This document shows positions 41,968-49,737 of a stretch of DNA of 57,097 nucleotides, in pieces. The position numbers were made by a program, and so were the translations under genes. Source of the DNA: an uncultured Allobaculum sp. Lineage in GTDB: Bacteria > Bacillota_I > Bacilli_A > Erysipelotrichales > Erysipelotrichaceae. Under the pieces are notes generated by a model, which had not been told where the DNA came from, searched no databases, and saw nothing but the letters and a program-made list of their open reading frames with translations. Each line of letters starts with the position of its first letter. The stretch's first letter is position 1. Location of the stretch: NCBI GenBank assembly GCA_910579655.1, contig CAJTVE010000012.1:1-57097 (forward strand), read 5' to 3'.

Positions 41968-42417
41968 TTACTTCCATCCTTCTAACAGACTGGCACTTTT
42001 TGGTCCAGTGGCATTCATTTCTACCTCACGGGACGTTTCGCCAGTTTCTTTCAATGAAATCGAAATATGATCCGCTGGGATCTGTTCAGCAATATAGTCT
42101 GCCCATTCCACAACGCAAAGGCCTTCTTCGAAACATTCTTCAAAGCCAAGGTCCTGATGGGCCCCTTCCAGACGATAGGCATCCATATGATAAAGCGGAC
42201 TGCCATCTTCGGTCTTATACGATTTCATGATGGTAAAAGTTGGAGAGTTGATGGTTCGTTTGACGCCCAGAGCCTTGCCAAAAAAGCGGGTCCAGGCGGT
42301 TTTTCCGGCACCAAGATCACCATCGAGGGTAATGGTCATCGTCTGTCCTTTCAGACGACGCGCCATCTCGTTGGCGAAGGTTTCCGTATCGGAAAGTGAA
42401 TTCAGATTCAGTTTCAT
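41968..42417 (-). CDS. tsaE: tRNA threonylcarbamoyladenosine biosynthesis ATPase TsaE
   Basis: 149 residues. Walker A GDLGAGKTAWTRFFGKALG, the TsaE motif INSPTFTIMKSY, and a Walker-B-like CVVEWADYIAEQIP. Its ATP hydrolysis resets the TsaBD complex. AAGGA precedes the ATG. First gene of the tsa cluster, 89 bp after rarA. Confidence 0.96.
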   Translation of the reverse strand: MKLNLNSLSDTETFANEMARRLKGQTMTITLDGDLGAGKTAWTRFFGKALGVKRTINSPTFTIMKSYKTEDGSPLYHMDAYRLEGAHQDLGFEECFEEGLCVVEWADYIAEQIPADHISISLKETGETSREVEMNATGPKSASLLEGWK

Positions 42418-42506
42418 AATATTTTCCTTATATTCAGGATATTCAGATACCCAGATATCCAGAGATCTGATATCCAGCTCAGACTCATTTTAAGATCCGT
42501 TTTGGA

Positions 42507-44006
42507 TTACTTTTTTGTTGCTTCCAAATCTTTTGCAGACGGCAATGAAGCAGCAGGATCTGACTTTGGATCAGATGAAGCAGGATTTTCCTGCATTGAC
42601 GGCTGTTGTGCACGATGTCTGGCCTTGAGCTTGTCCTGATGGATCATGGTTTTGATCTGCTGGATCTGTTCAAGCCGCTTGCCAACCTTAGCTTCACTGC
42701 CCTGAGTGGTTGGCTTGTAATAAACACGGTTCTTTAATTTAGGCGGCAGGCATTCCATATCCGTCATATGCAGCGGATAGTCATGCGAATACTCATATCC
42801 TTCACCATAGCCAAGATCAGCCATCATGCCTGTTGGCGCATTGCAGATGTGAAGCGGAACAGGTTCTTCCAGGGTTTCTTGGGCATCATCACGGGCGGCA
42901 AAGTAGGCTGTTTCCAGGGCATTGCTTTTCGGAGCCAGGGCCAGGTAAGTAATGGCATGGGTCAGATGGACGCTGCATTCCGGCATGCCCAGATACATGC
43001 AGGCCTGATAGGCTGCAATGCAGATTTCCAGTGCCCTCGAATCAGCCATACCGACATCTTCGCTGGCCATGCGCACCATCCGGCGAGCGATGTAAAGGGG
43101 ATCTTCTCCACCCTCCAACATCCGGGCCAGCCAGTAAATACAGGCCTGCGCATCAGAATTGCGCATGGATTTATGTAAAGCCGAGATCATATCATAATGA
43201 GCATCGCCTTTTTTATCGTACAGCAGCGTTCTTTTGCCCAGAACCTGCTTGATGATCTCTTCATCGACGTGCACTCCATGGATATCATCCGGTGAATTGG
43301 TGATGATCATCTCCAGCGTATTCAATGCCAGTCTGGCGTCGCCATGGGCAAAATGAGCAACCGCATAAATCTGCTCTTCGCTCATGTCGATGTTTTTTTC
43401 GCCATAGCCCTGCGGTGCATGAAGCGCCTGGAGGAGCAGTTTTTCAATTTCTTCTGTCGTCAGCGATTTCAAAACGAAAACTTTGCAGCGGGAAAGCAGG
43501 GCGGAGTTGACTTCAAAGCTTGGATTTTCAGTGGTTGCGCCAATCAGGACAATGCTTCCCTTTTCTACATAAGGAAGAAAAGCGTCCTGCTGCGCTTTGT
43601 TGAAGCGGTGAATCTCATCGATAAACACAATGGTGCGCTCGCCTTTTTTGCGCGTCATCTCTGCCTGGCTCATGACCGCCTTGATTTCCTTGATCCCGGA
43701 CTGCACGGCCGAAAAATTAATAAAGCGGCTATGGGTGTGGGCAGCGATAATTGAGGCCAGCGTGGTCTTGCCAACCCCTGGCGGTCCCCAGAAAATCATC
43801 GAAGGAATCGTATCTTTTTCGATCATATTCCATAACAAAGACCCTGGCGAAATCAGATGGGATTGTCCATAGTAGTCTTCCAGACTTTGCGGACGCATCC
43901 GATCAGCCAGCGGGCGAAGCATATTGCTGCGCTGTTCGCGCTCTTGTTTTTCCTGTTGTTCAAGTTCATCTTCTTCGAAAAGATCAAATAACGAATTCTG
44001 CTTCAT
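42507..44006 (-). CDS. rarA: Replication-associated recombination protein A (AAA+ ATPase)
   Basis: 499 residues from the ATG at 44006 (TAGGA 5 nt upstream); 13 upstream in-frame codons are excluded. Begins with a DnaN-interaction-like peptide (QNSLFDLF). AAA+ motifs: Walker A FWGPPGVGKTTLASIIAAHT, Walker B TIVFIDEIHRFNKAQQDAFL, sensor 1 LIGATTENPSFEVNSALLSR. The MgsA/RarA C-terminal domain has GGEDPLYIARRMVRMASEDV and VHLTHAITYLALAPKSN. It acts at stalled replication forks. A low-complexity tail rich in Q, A, S and P ends the protein. Confidence 0.95.
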   Translation of the reverse strand: MKQNSLFDLFEEDELEQQEKQEREQRSNMLRPLADRMRPQSLEDYYGQSHLISPGSLLWNMIEKDTIPSMIFWGPPGVGKTTLASIIAAHTHSRFINFSAVQSGIKEIKAVMSQAEMTRKKGERTIVFIDEIHRFNKAQQDAFLPYVEKGSIVLIGATTENPSFEVNSALLSRCKVFVLKSLTTEEIEKLLLQALHAPQGYGEKNIDMSEEQIYAVAHFAHGDARLALNTLEMIITNSPDDIHGVHVDEEIIKQVLGKRTLLYDKKGDAHYDMISALHKSMRNSDAQACIYWLARMLEGGEDPLYIARRMVRMASEDVGMADSRALEICIAAYQACMYLGMPECSVHLTHAITYLALAPKSNALETAYFAARDDAQETLEEPVPLHICNAPTGMMADLGYGEGYEYSHDYPLHMTDMECLPPKLKNRVYYKPTTQGSEAKVGKRLEQIQQIKTMIHQDKLKARHRAQQPSMQENPASSDPKSDPAASLPSAKDLEATKK

Positions 44007-44073
44007 AGTCTTCCTATTATACAACAGCCAATTGTCCGGATGCATTTGCCAGAATCATCCCTTTACAGGACTC

Positions 44074-44103
44074 AAAAAAACCGCAGATTTCATACTCTGC
44101 GGT
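44074..44103 (-). terminator. Terminator after the zinc-ribbon protein gene
   Basis: On the minus strand CCGCAGA pairs with TCTGCGG around an 8-nt loop, followed by seven T. It lies 5 bp beyond the stop at 44108. Confidence 0.88.
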
Positions 44104-44107
44104 CTTC

Positions 44108-45289
44108 TTAATCAACCATCATAACCAAAGCAATTGTCAGGGCAATGAAGATTACGCTAAAAATCAAAAACCAGCGTAAGAAAAATCGATTGCGTTTATG
44201 CTTATCCACCGGAATATTGCCGACAACTTTTCCAGTCTGCCCATTGATCGCAATCAGCTTATCCTCGTCATTGTCATAATCCATAAACAAAAGATAGGCC
44301 GGAAGCAGGGCGTAAGTGGACTGGATATCGGACGGTCTTAGATTGGAGGAAGTCAGATGAAGCCCCTGATAGCCGGTCATCGTTGACATCATCGCACTTT
44401 GAAAGGAATTCTCTGCCCGTCCTTTGGAAAACTGGGCCGTCTGGCTTGCATCCCGGTCGTAGCGCTGAGCCATATAGCCGGGAAGATAGCCGGAGTTGTA
44501 GGGCACCAGGCGGGAGTAGTCGAAAGGCTCAATGGAATCCATGGCATCTTTTGGTGTCTTGGTCGTCGCAATGACTGGCACCTTATGGTATTTCTGATTG
44601 CCCGCGCGCAGGATGTCATAGACATAGTGATTGGTGACAATCCACTCTCCATACGGAATGGTCGTTGTATGTTCCCCGCTGGCATGAAGTTCTCCTGTCA
44701 TGTTGACATCAAACAGCCAGAACGGCAGATAGATCGCCTTAATCTTTTCGATGACATTGGCCTTGGAATATTCAGGCGGATAAAATGGCTTATCTTTGAT
44801 GTAGTTTTCGTAAATCTCTTCAATCTTCTTTTTATCGACCGTAAATGGAATCACCTTATCCGGCTTGAACTGTCCTTTGATCTGGGTATCAATGACCATT
44901 GGCGTGCCGCAGAAAACGCAGGCTGTGGCCACCGTATCTTTATCTGTTACAACCTCAGCTCCGCAATGGGGACAGCTGTATACCACCAGATCTTCCTGAA
45001 TTTCCGTCGAATCATCCGTGGCTTTCGCAAAACCGGCTTCACTGGCTTTACGTGGCTCTTCCATATCGGTGTAAAGAAGATCCGAAGCTGGTTTCTGACC
45101 AGCATCGTGATTATGGTTATGATCATGGTTATGGTTATGATCATGGTCATGATGATGATCAGCTGAAATATCAGACTGGGTTTCATATTCACTCAGATCA
45201 TACGTGCTTCCGCAGAAGTCACATTTGAGTTTCTCAATGGAGGGTTCATAGTGAAGTTCGCCTCCACAGTTACGGCATTTATATTCCAT
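44108..45289 (-). CDS. Zinc-ribbon membrane protein with His-rich insert
   Basis: 393 residues. Two zinc ribbons: CRNC (5-8) with CDFC (23-26), and CPHC with CVFC at about 105-130. Between them residues 45-61 alternate His with Asp/Asn (10 His), a likely Zn/Ni/Co-binding patch. The middle domain (about 150-350, with AIYLPFWLFDVNMTGELHAS and FDYSRLVPYNSGYLPGYMAQ) matches a family often annotated as a PriA-like zinc-ribbon protein, although it has no helicase. One transmembrane helix near the C-terminus (FLRWFLIFSVIFIALTIALV). Its start overlaps the stop of the TPM-domain gene by one base, so the two are co-translated. Confidence 0.8.
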   Translation of the reverse strand: MEYKCRNCGGELHYEPSIEKLKCDFCGSTYDLSEYETQSDISADHHHDHDHNHNHDHNHNHDAGQKPASDLLYTDMEEPRKASEAGFAKATDDSTEIQEDLVVYSCPHCGAEVVTDKDTVATACVFCGTPMVIDTQIKGQFKPDKVIPFTVDKKKIEEIYENYIKDKPFYPPEYSKANVIEKIKAIYLPFWLFDVNMTGELHASGEHTTTIPYGEWIVTNHYVYDILRAGNQKYHKVPVIATTKTPKDAMDSIEPFDYSRLVPYNSGYLPGYMAQRYDRDASQTAQFSKGRAENSFQSAMMSTMTGYQGLHLTSSNLRPSDIQSTYALLPAYLLFMDYDNDEDKLIAINGQTGKVVGNIPVDKHKRNRFFLRWFLIFSVIFIALTIALVMMVD

Positions 45290-46071
45290 CAGAAATGACC
45301 TCCACTTCCGGTGTGACCTACCGATCCGCCGCCGCTAAAGCCGCCGCCTCCATGACCACCAGAGGTTGGTTTCGGTTTGCGCACCCGAGTCTGATAGGTG
45401 CGGATCAGTCGGTCATCCCGCGCCACCAGGTTCAGTCCATCCTGATAGGCATCAGCCCGCACACTGACTTTCTTGTCACGGTGCTTTCCAACCCGGCTCA
45501 TGGTCATGATCCCTGCAATCAGCAGCGCCCCCACCAGGGACATGCCCGTCCCCAAAGCCAGAATGCCTTTATTGACGATCAGCCTGGTCAACGGCCCATA
45601 AGCATTGGTTTTAATTTTGAATGTTTTGTCCACCTTGTTCAAAAAAGTTCTGGCTGACTGGCCAAATTCACCATCCGCCAGATCATCATAAGCCGCTTCG
45701 GCAATTGAATCCGTCTTGGACTGGCTGAAATAGCTGCGTTCTTGATCCCCATAGGCATCCACCCAGTACGATCTGTCTGCCATATTAATCATGTAGCCGA
45801 TATAGCCTTCGGGATAGTGCTGGGTTCCATACTCTTCAATGACATCCCGGGCATAATTATCGGAAAAGCCAGGCTCATAATCCGTCAGGATAAAGACATT
45901 GGTATCAAAGTCCTGTGAAATCTGGGCGGCAAATTCTTCTAATTCCTGTATTTCCTGATCCGTAAATAATGACGCCTTGTCATCTACATGCGAACTGGCC
46001 GCATGCACCGGCATCTGGATCATCAGCATCATGGCGCAGATGATCATAAGGTATTTCCAGAATTGTTTCAT
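45289..46071 (-). CDS. TPM-domain membrane protein
   Basis: 260 residues from the ATG at 46071 (GACGAGG at 5 nt); 15 upstream codons are excluded. Signal peptide (FWKYLMIICAMMLMIQMPVHA), an extracytoplasmic TPM domain (about 28-150, with DDKASLFTDQEIQELEEFAA and GYIGYMINMADRSYWVDAYG), one transmembrane helix (about 180-200), and a tail of Gly, Ser and His (GGHGGGGFSGGGSVGHTG). TPM proteins are linked to membrane-protein repair and photosystem turnover in plants; the bacterial role is unclear. Pairing with a zinc-ribbon partner is common in Bacillota. Confidence 0.85.
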   Translation of the reverse strand: MKQFWKYLMIICAMMLMIQMPVHAASSHVDDKASLFTDQEIQELEEFAAQISQDFDTNVFILTDYEPGFSDNYARDVIEEYGTQHYPEGYIGYMINMADRSYWVDAYGDQERSYFSQSKTDSIAEAAYDDLADGEFGQSARTFLNKVDKTFKIKTNAYGPLTRLIVNKGILALGTGMSLVGALLIAGIMTMSRVGKHRDKKVSVRADAYQDGLNLVARDDRLIRTYQTRVRKPKPTSGGHGGGGFSGGGSVGHTGSGGHF

Positions 46072-46298
46072 AGTAACCTCGTCAGGGACAGATCCAGGAT
46101 TTCTTGCGCAAAGCATCCGATCTGTCTGATTCGTAAATTCATTATATCCAAACCCACTTCAACTTTTGAAATATCTTCTTCATTCCAACCTTACATCTTC
46201 ATCGTCAGTAAAAGTCTTTTTGAGATTCGATGCTTTTATCGCCTTTTCGATATCCTTTTTGCAACCAGCAAAAAAGAACAAATCTTCCAATCTTCCAA

Positions 46299-46389
46299 TC
46301 TGTCTTATTTCCAAAGAAACTTCATGGCTTGGCGGCCACATGCCAAAATGAGAACAGTGAATGGATAAGCGTTGTTTTCAAAGCAAAAA
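46299..46389 (+). repeat. Dispersed repeat, copy 2
   Basis: 91 bp, homologous to 24474-24558 with a 6-bp insertion near the 5' side and 8 transitions in the 70-bp core. The hairpin is kept by G-U pairs: GAGAACAG against TTGTTTTC. Where copy 1 has CCTATCC/GGATAGG, this copy has CTTAT-TT-CC/GGATAAG, a C-G to T-A change in both arms. The open frame of copy 1 is also open here (LHGLAATCQNENSEWISV). Confidence 0.8.
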
Positions 46390-46416
46390 GGCAGACCCCC
46401 CAAAGGAGATCTGCCG
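46386..46416 (-). terminator. Terminator after the fourth DUF5648 gene
   Basis: On the minus strand GGCAGATCTCC pairs with GGGGGTCTGCC, using two G-U pairs, around TTTG, followed by TTTTTGC. It lies about 65 bp beyond the stop and abuts repeat copy 2. Confidence 0.78.
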
Positions 46417-46480
46417 TAGGCAGTTTTCGATGAATCAAATCTTTACAGGATTCAACCTGAAACCACGCCTGCTTCAGACC

Positions 46481-47779
46481 TTAAGCTTCGTCTCTTGGCC
46501 AGAAGACCAGGTTCTGGGGAACATAGTCGTAGTAAACGTTGATCGTATCCGAATGGCAGACATAGTAGTAGTTGCCAATCTTTTCATATTTTGGAACGCC
46601 GCGTTCAACATCCATGAACCATTCAAAGTCCATCATGCGGGTTACGGAAGACTTCAGATAGTGGGTATGTTTATCCACATGGCCATTCATGAAGTTATCC
46701 ATGGAAGGACCAGTCGTCAGTTCTTCATAAGCATTGTTTGGATCCTCACTGAAGGTATAGCTGATGGCTTCACCATTGAAGAATCCATTGGTCAGGTTGC
46801 CGGCAGCAGCCTGGATTTTCTGTTTTCCAGATCCAGTTCTGAAGTACAGAGCACTGCCCTGTGGACGGGTATCCGTAATGGCAGAAGCTTTCTGCAGTTT
46901 TTTACGACGCGGCTGGAAGATCAGAATTTGACCTTCCCCAACACCGGAGGTTTCGACGGTATCATTTCCGACTGGAGAGTAGCCAACCAGGCGGCCATTC
47001 TGGAACAGGTAGTAGCGGTTTTCGAACTCGGAATAAAGAGCATTCACAAGATCAGCCAGAATCATCCCCTGCTCATGCAGACCGGTTAAATCACGGCTGT
47101 TGGCCGCCCCAGTGCGCATGGTGGATTCAAACGTATTCATCGTATTGGTAATTTCATTGACCAGGCTTTCAGGGGGACAGTTGACGGAAACGCCATACCA
47201 GCCGACCCCTTCCAGATTCCAGCCCAGCGTTCCAAGCGTATTGTTTTCGGTTACGTCGGATGTGTAGTTATGGGATCCAGTTGCGGCATTTGGATTGTAC
47301 TGACGATAAATTGGAACACCGTTTCCTTCGTTGGAATACCAGCCTACTTTTTCGTAAATCCAGCCCAGCGCCTGCAGACCGTCCCGTTCGTCCACATCGG
47401 TGGTGTAATGGTGATCCCCCGCATTTGGATTGTACAGACGATACACTGGAGTCTGGCTGGTAGAAGGTGCATACCAGGCAATCCCTTCAAATTCCCAGCC
47501 AAGCGTCTTCAGCCCATTGCGTTCTTCAACGTCTGCAGTATAGAAATGCTCACCGGAGTTTCGGTTATATAATCGATACATCGTGATGGCATCTTTTTGG
47601 ACCACCTGGCCAGAATCCGGTTCCGTCCGGTCCACCACGCTGACTTCATTTTCGCTTAAGGCAGTTTCTTCGACTTCCGGCGCTTTTACATCAAAAGACT
47701 GCTCATCGGCCATCACAGGAACTGTAAGCATCATAGACATCGCACTGGTTAAGGCGATTGGTGCAAATTTTGTCTTCAT
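46481..47779 (-). CDS. Secreted DUF5648-repeat protein with an unrecognised C-terminal domain
   Basis: 432 residues from the ATG at 47779 (GAGAGGA at 6 nt). Signal peptide (FAPIALTSAMSMMLTVPVMA), an acidic linker, then three DUF5648-like repeats (YRLYNRNSGEHFYT, YRLYNPNAGDHHYT, YRQYNPNAATGSHNYT), each followed by a GW-x-EG-x-x-WY ending. The C-terminal 200 residues include helices (SLVNEITNTMNTFESTMRTG) and a beta-rich part with HVDKHTHYLKSSVTRMMDFE and YYYVCHSDTINVYYDY. I cannot assign this domain; no catalytic triad is obvious. It is about 28 kb away from the other three relatives. Confidence 0.8.
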   Translation of the reverse strand: MKTKFAPIALTSAMSMMLTVPVMADEQSFDVKAPEVEETALSENEVSVVDRTEPDSGQVVQKDAITMYRLYNRNSGEHFYTADVEERNGLKTLGWEFEGIAWYAPSTSQTPVYRLYNPNAGDHHYTTDVDERDGLQALGWIYEKVGWYSNEGNGVPIYRQYNPNAATGSHNYTSDVTENNTLGTLGWNLEGVGWYGVSVNCPPESLVNEITNTMNTFESTMRTGAANSRDLTGLHEQGMILADLVNALYSEFENRYYLFQNGRLVGYSPVGNDTVETSGVGEGQILIFQPRRKKLQKASAITDTRPQGSALYFRTGSGKQKIQAAAGNLTNGFFNGEAISYTFSEDPNNAYEELTTGPSMDNFMNGHVDKHTHYLKSSVTRMMDFEWFMDVERGVPKYEKIGNYYYVCHSDTINVYYDYVPQNLVFWPRDEA

Positions 47780-48282
47780 AAATTTTCCTCTCAATCAACA
47801 GACTGCTTATCCAGGGACACTCTTCTGAAATGGACTTTTCTTTTGAATACAGAAAAGGAAAAGAAGTGGATAAGCGCAGTTCTCGCTTGAGAACAGACCA
47901 TCTGCCAAGAAATATCTGAATGCCCCGCTTTGGTGGGCTGATCCAGGCAGGACAGATGGATACGATCGGTATACAGGAGGTTTTAAATCTTTCAGGCATC
48001 GAACAAAACCAGAAGCCAAGTTCAAAGCCATAAAAAAGATCCATACCCTTATAGCCCGTTATTTATCCGTTATATTAATATAGATTAAGGGATTCAAGAG
48101 GAAAATCAACCGTTATCCAGAAAATGAATTGGTTTTTTCAGTTTGCAGCCGGGATTGAAAACTCTATTCAACTCTTTCATCTTTTGTCGAGATCTCTTTA
48201 GTTTTGTATCCTTAAGTCCAATTTCCCCACGCTATGCACATTTCTTATCTCTGCCTTCTGCCTGGGTCTGGATTTCTTTTTT
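47780..48282. other. Intergenic region, no gene found
   Basis: About 500 bp upstream of the DUF5648 gene and downstream of the EIIB-like gene. It contains a small exact hairpin (GTTCTC-GCTT-GAGAAC, near 47877-47892) preceded by GTGGATAAGCG, faintly like the dispersed repeat but too short to call. Two overlapping minus-strand frames at 47703-48044 have no ribosome binding site. Confidence 0.4.
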
Positions 48283-48321
48283 TATAAAAAAACCGCTAAC
48301 AGATTTGGCAGTCTGTTAACG
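48283..48321 (-). terminator. Terminator after the EIIB-like gene
   Basis: On the minus strand CGTTAACAGA pairs with TCTGTTAGCG around an 8-nt loop, then GTTTTTTTATAAAAAAA. It lies 110 bp after the stop at 48432. Confidence 0.85.
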
Positions 48322-48431
48322 ATTAAAAGCATGATCCATCCATTCCATCCGGAAACTGTCAGAATCGAAAAGCAGAATTAGAAGGTGGACGCAGGCGAAC
48401 GTCTGGCAAGATAAATGGAAAGAAAGCGATC

Positions 48432-49052
48432 TTAGAGCAGATCATGGATAACTTTGCGGGCATTCATTGTTGCAAAATCAAGAGTGTTGATTTTTGCGAC
48501 TTTCTTGCCTAAATGGCGGGTAATATCCTGAAGACGATAGCCAACCTGAGGAGTGAGCAGAATCTTGTCATAACAGGAGAGGCAGATCTTGTCGAGCTGG
48601 GAAAAGGCTGCGGATTCGACCTTGGCAAGACTGCCATTTTCTTCAAGAATTTTCTGCATCATCTGAGCAAACAACCCCGAAGTGATGCCCGATGTGCATA
48701 CCAGCAACACACGCTTGCATCCGGTGATGACTTGTTCAAGATCGTTGGTCGTTTTGAATTTTGCTTTTACAACACCCATAAAGGAAAGGGCCGCCTGGAA
48801 CGTATCATCCGGATCCACTGGTTCCATATGCAAGTAAAAGTTGTTCTCGCCAGTCCGGGTATCCTCCACGCTCAGCTCCAGAATCCCGGTTTTCTTATAA
48901 TCATAAAAATTTGCTGCAGCCAGATGAGATTCGGTATGAATCACAATCGAATTCTTGTCCACCTCTGCGCCTTCAAAATTTGCAAGATAGCAATATACGC
49001 ATCTCAGATAAGGATTAGTCATCCATTCCGGGTATTTAATCTTGACATTCAT
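48432..49052 (-). CDS. PTS EIIB-like domain protein with an N-terminal extension
   Basis: 206 residues, AAAGGAGG 7 nt before the ATG. The C-terminal 95 residues resemble a lactose/cellobiose-type EIIB: a beta strand and phosphate loop with the reactive Cys (KRVLLVCTSGITSGLFAQMM), then YDKILLTPQVGYRLQDITRH and KINTLDFATMNARKVI. The first 105 residues (EWMTNPYLRCVYCYLANFEG and others) are not a PTS domain I recognise. No EIIC or EIIA gene is adjacent, so it may act as a regulatory or sensory phosphoacceptor. It is a single-gene unit. Confidence 0.7.
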   Translation of the reverse strand: MNVKIKYPEWMTNPYLRCVYCYLANFEGAEVDKNSIVIHTESHLAAANFYDYKKTGILELSVEDTRTGENNFYLHMEPVDPDDTFQAALSFMGVVKAKFKTTNDLEQVITGCKRVLLVCTSGITSGLFAQMMQKILEENGSLAKVESAAFSQLDKICLSCYDKILLTPQVGYRLQDITRHLGKKVAKINTLDFATMNARKVIHDLL

Positions 49053-49491
49053 CGTCAGCCCTCCTTTCCCTGGACTCTATCTTTACGCTTTTCTTCTGCG
49101 CTATACCTTTATGCTTTCTTTATTTTTCAATTTCAGTATAGAGAATCCAGAAGACTCCTGCAGAGCAGAAAACCATGTTTTTTGTGATACCGATTTCCTT
49201 TTTTGCCTAATAAGATTTGAAAGTGGTTTCCTTCATCCGGCCTCTTTTTTACGGTTCATGGATTGAATACACCAAATTGGCATTTCAGCTTTGCAAAGTA
49301 TCTATTTGTTTTCTAAGCAGGCAAAAGTACGTGCTATTTATCCGGCTTCTTTTCGCTTACAGCGCTCTAAACCGTTGATGCACCAGCTGAACCTGTGATG
49401 TAAATTTCCTGCCGGCAAGATTTCCGCTTTTTTCACCATCTCATTCAATCTGTGATCCTAATCTGTGATCCTAATCTGTGATCTTATAGAA
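49053..49491. other. Intergenic region with a 13-bp tandem repeat
   Basis: About 440 bp, no gene recognised. At 49447-49485 the unit ATCTGTGATCCTA occurs three times in tandem, the last copy diverging at its end. The remainder probably includes the promoter of the EIIB-like gene (minus strand). Confidence 0.5.
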
Positions 49492-49538
49492 AAACAGTCC
49501 ATTTCCTTTCCTGCTTTTGGAAAAGAAATGGACTGTTT
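49492..49538 (-). terminator. Large hairpin, probable terminator of the oligoendopeptidase gene
   Basis: AAACAGTCCATTTC pairs exactly with GAAATGGACTGTTT, with a T-rich side on each strand. It lies 200 bp beyond the stop of the M3 peptidase gene, and no other gene intervenes. Confidence 0.65.
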
Positions 49539-49737
49539 CTGGCTTTTACAGGTTTTGGATGGTATTTAAATCTATACGGATTGCCTTTTTGTCTGTCATC
49601 CTGCTTATCTGCATCCTGCCGATCTTCCCCATTTTCGGATGTTTTTTAAACCCTTGAACCGCAAGAAAACCGGAACGCGTGATACGTCCCGGCTGAATTG
49701 GAAATCGTTAGAAATCGTCAGATTAAAAATTAAAGGA

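Noticed and set aside
44399..45166. 255-codon plus-strand frame opposite the zinc-ribbon gene
   Set aside because: Antisense shadow; its I/M/V repeats are the reverse of the His/Asp tract.
47860..47895. Possible third copy of the dispersed repeat (GTGGATAAGCG followed by a hairpin)
   Set aside because: Only about 11 bases match and the hairpin sequence differs; within chance expectation.
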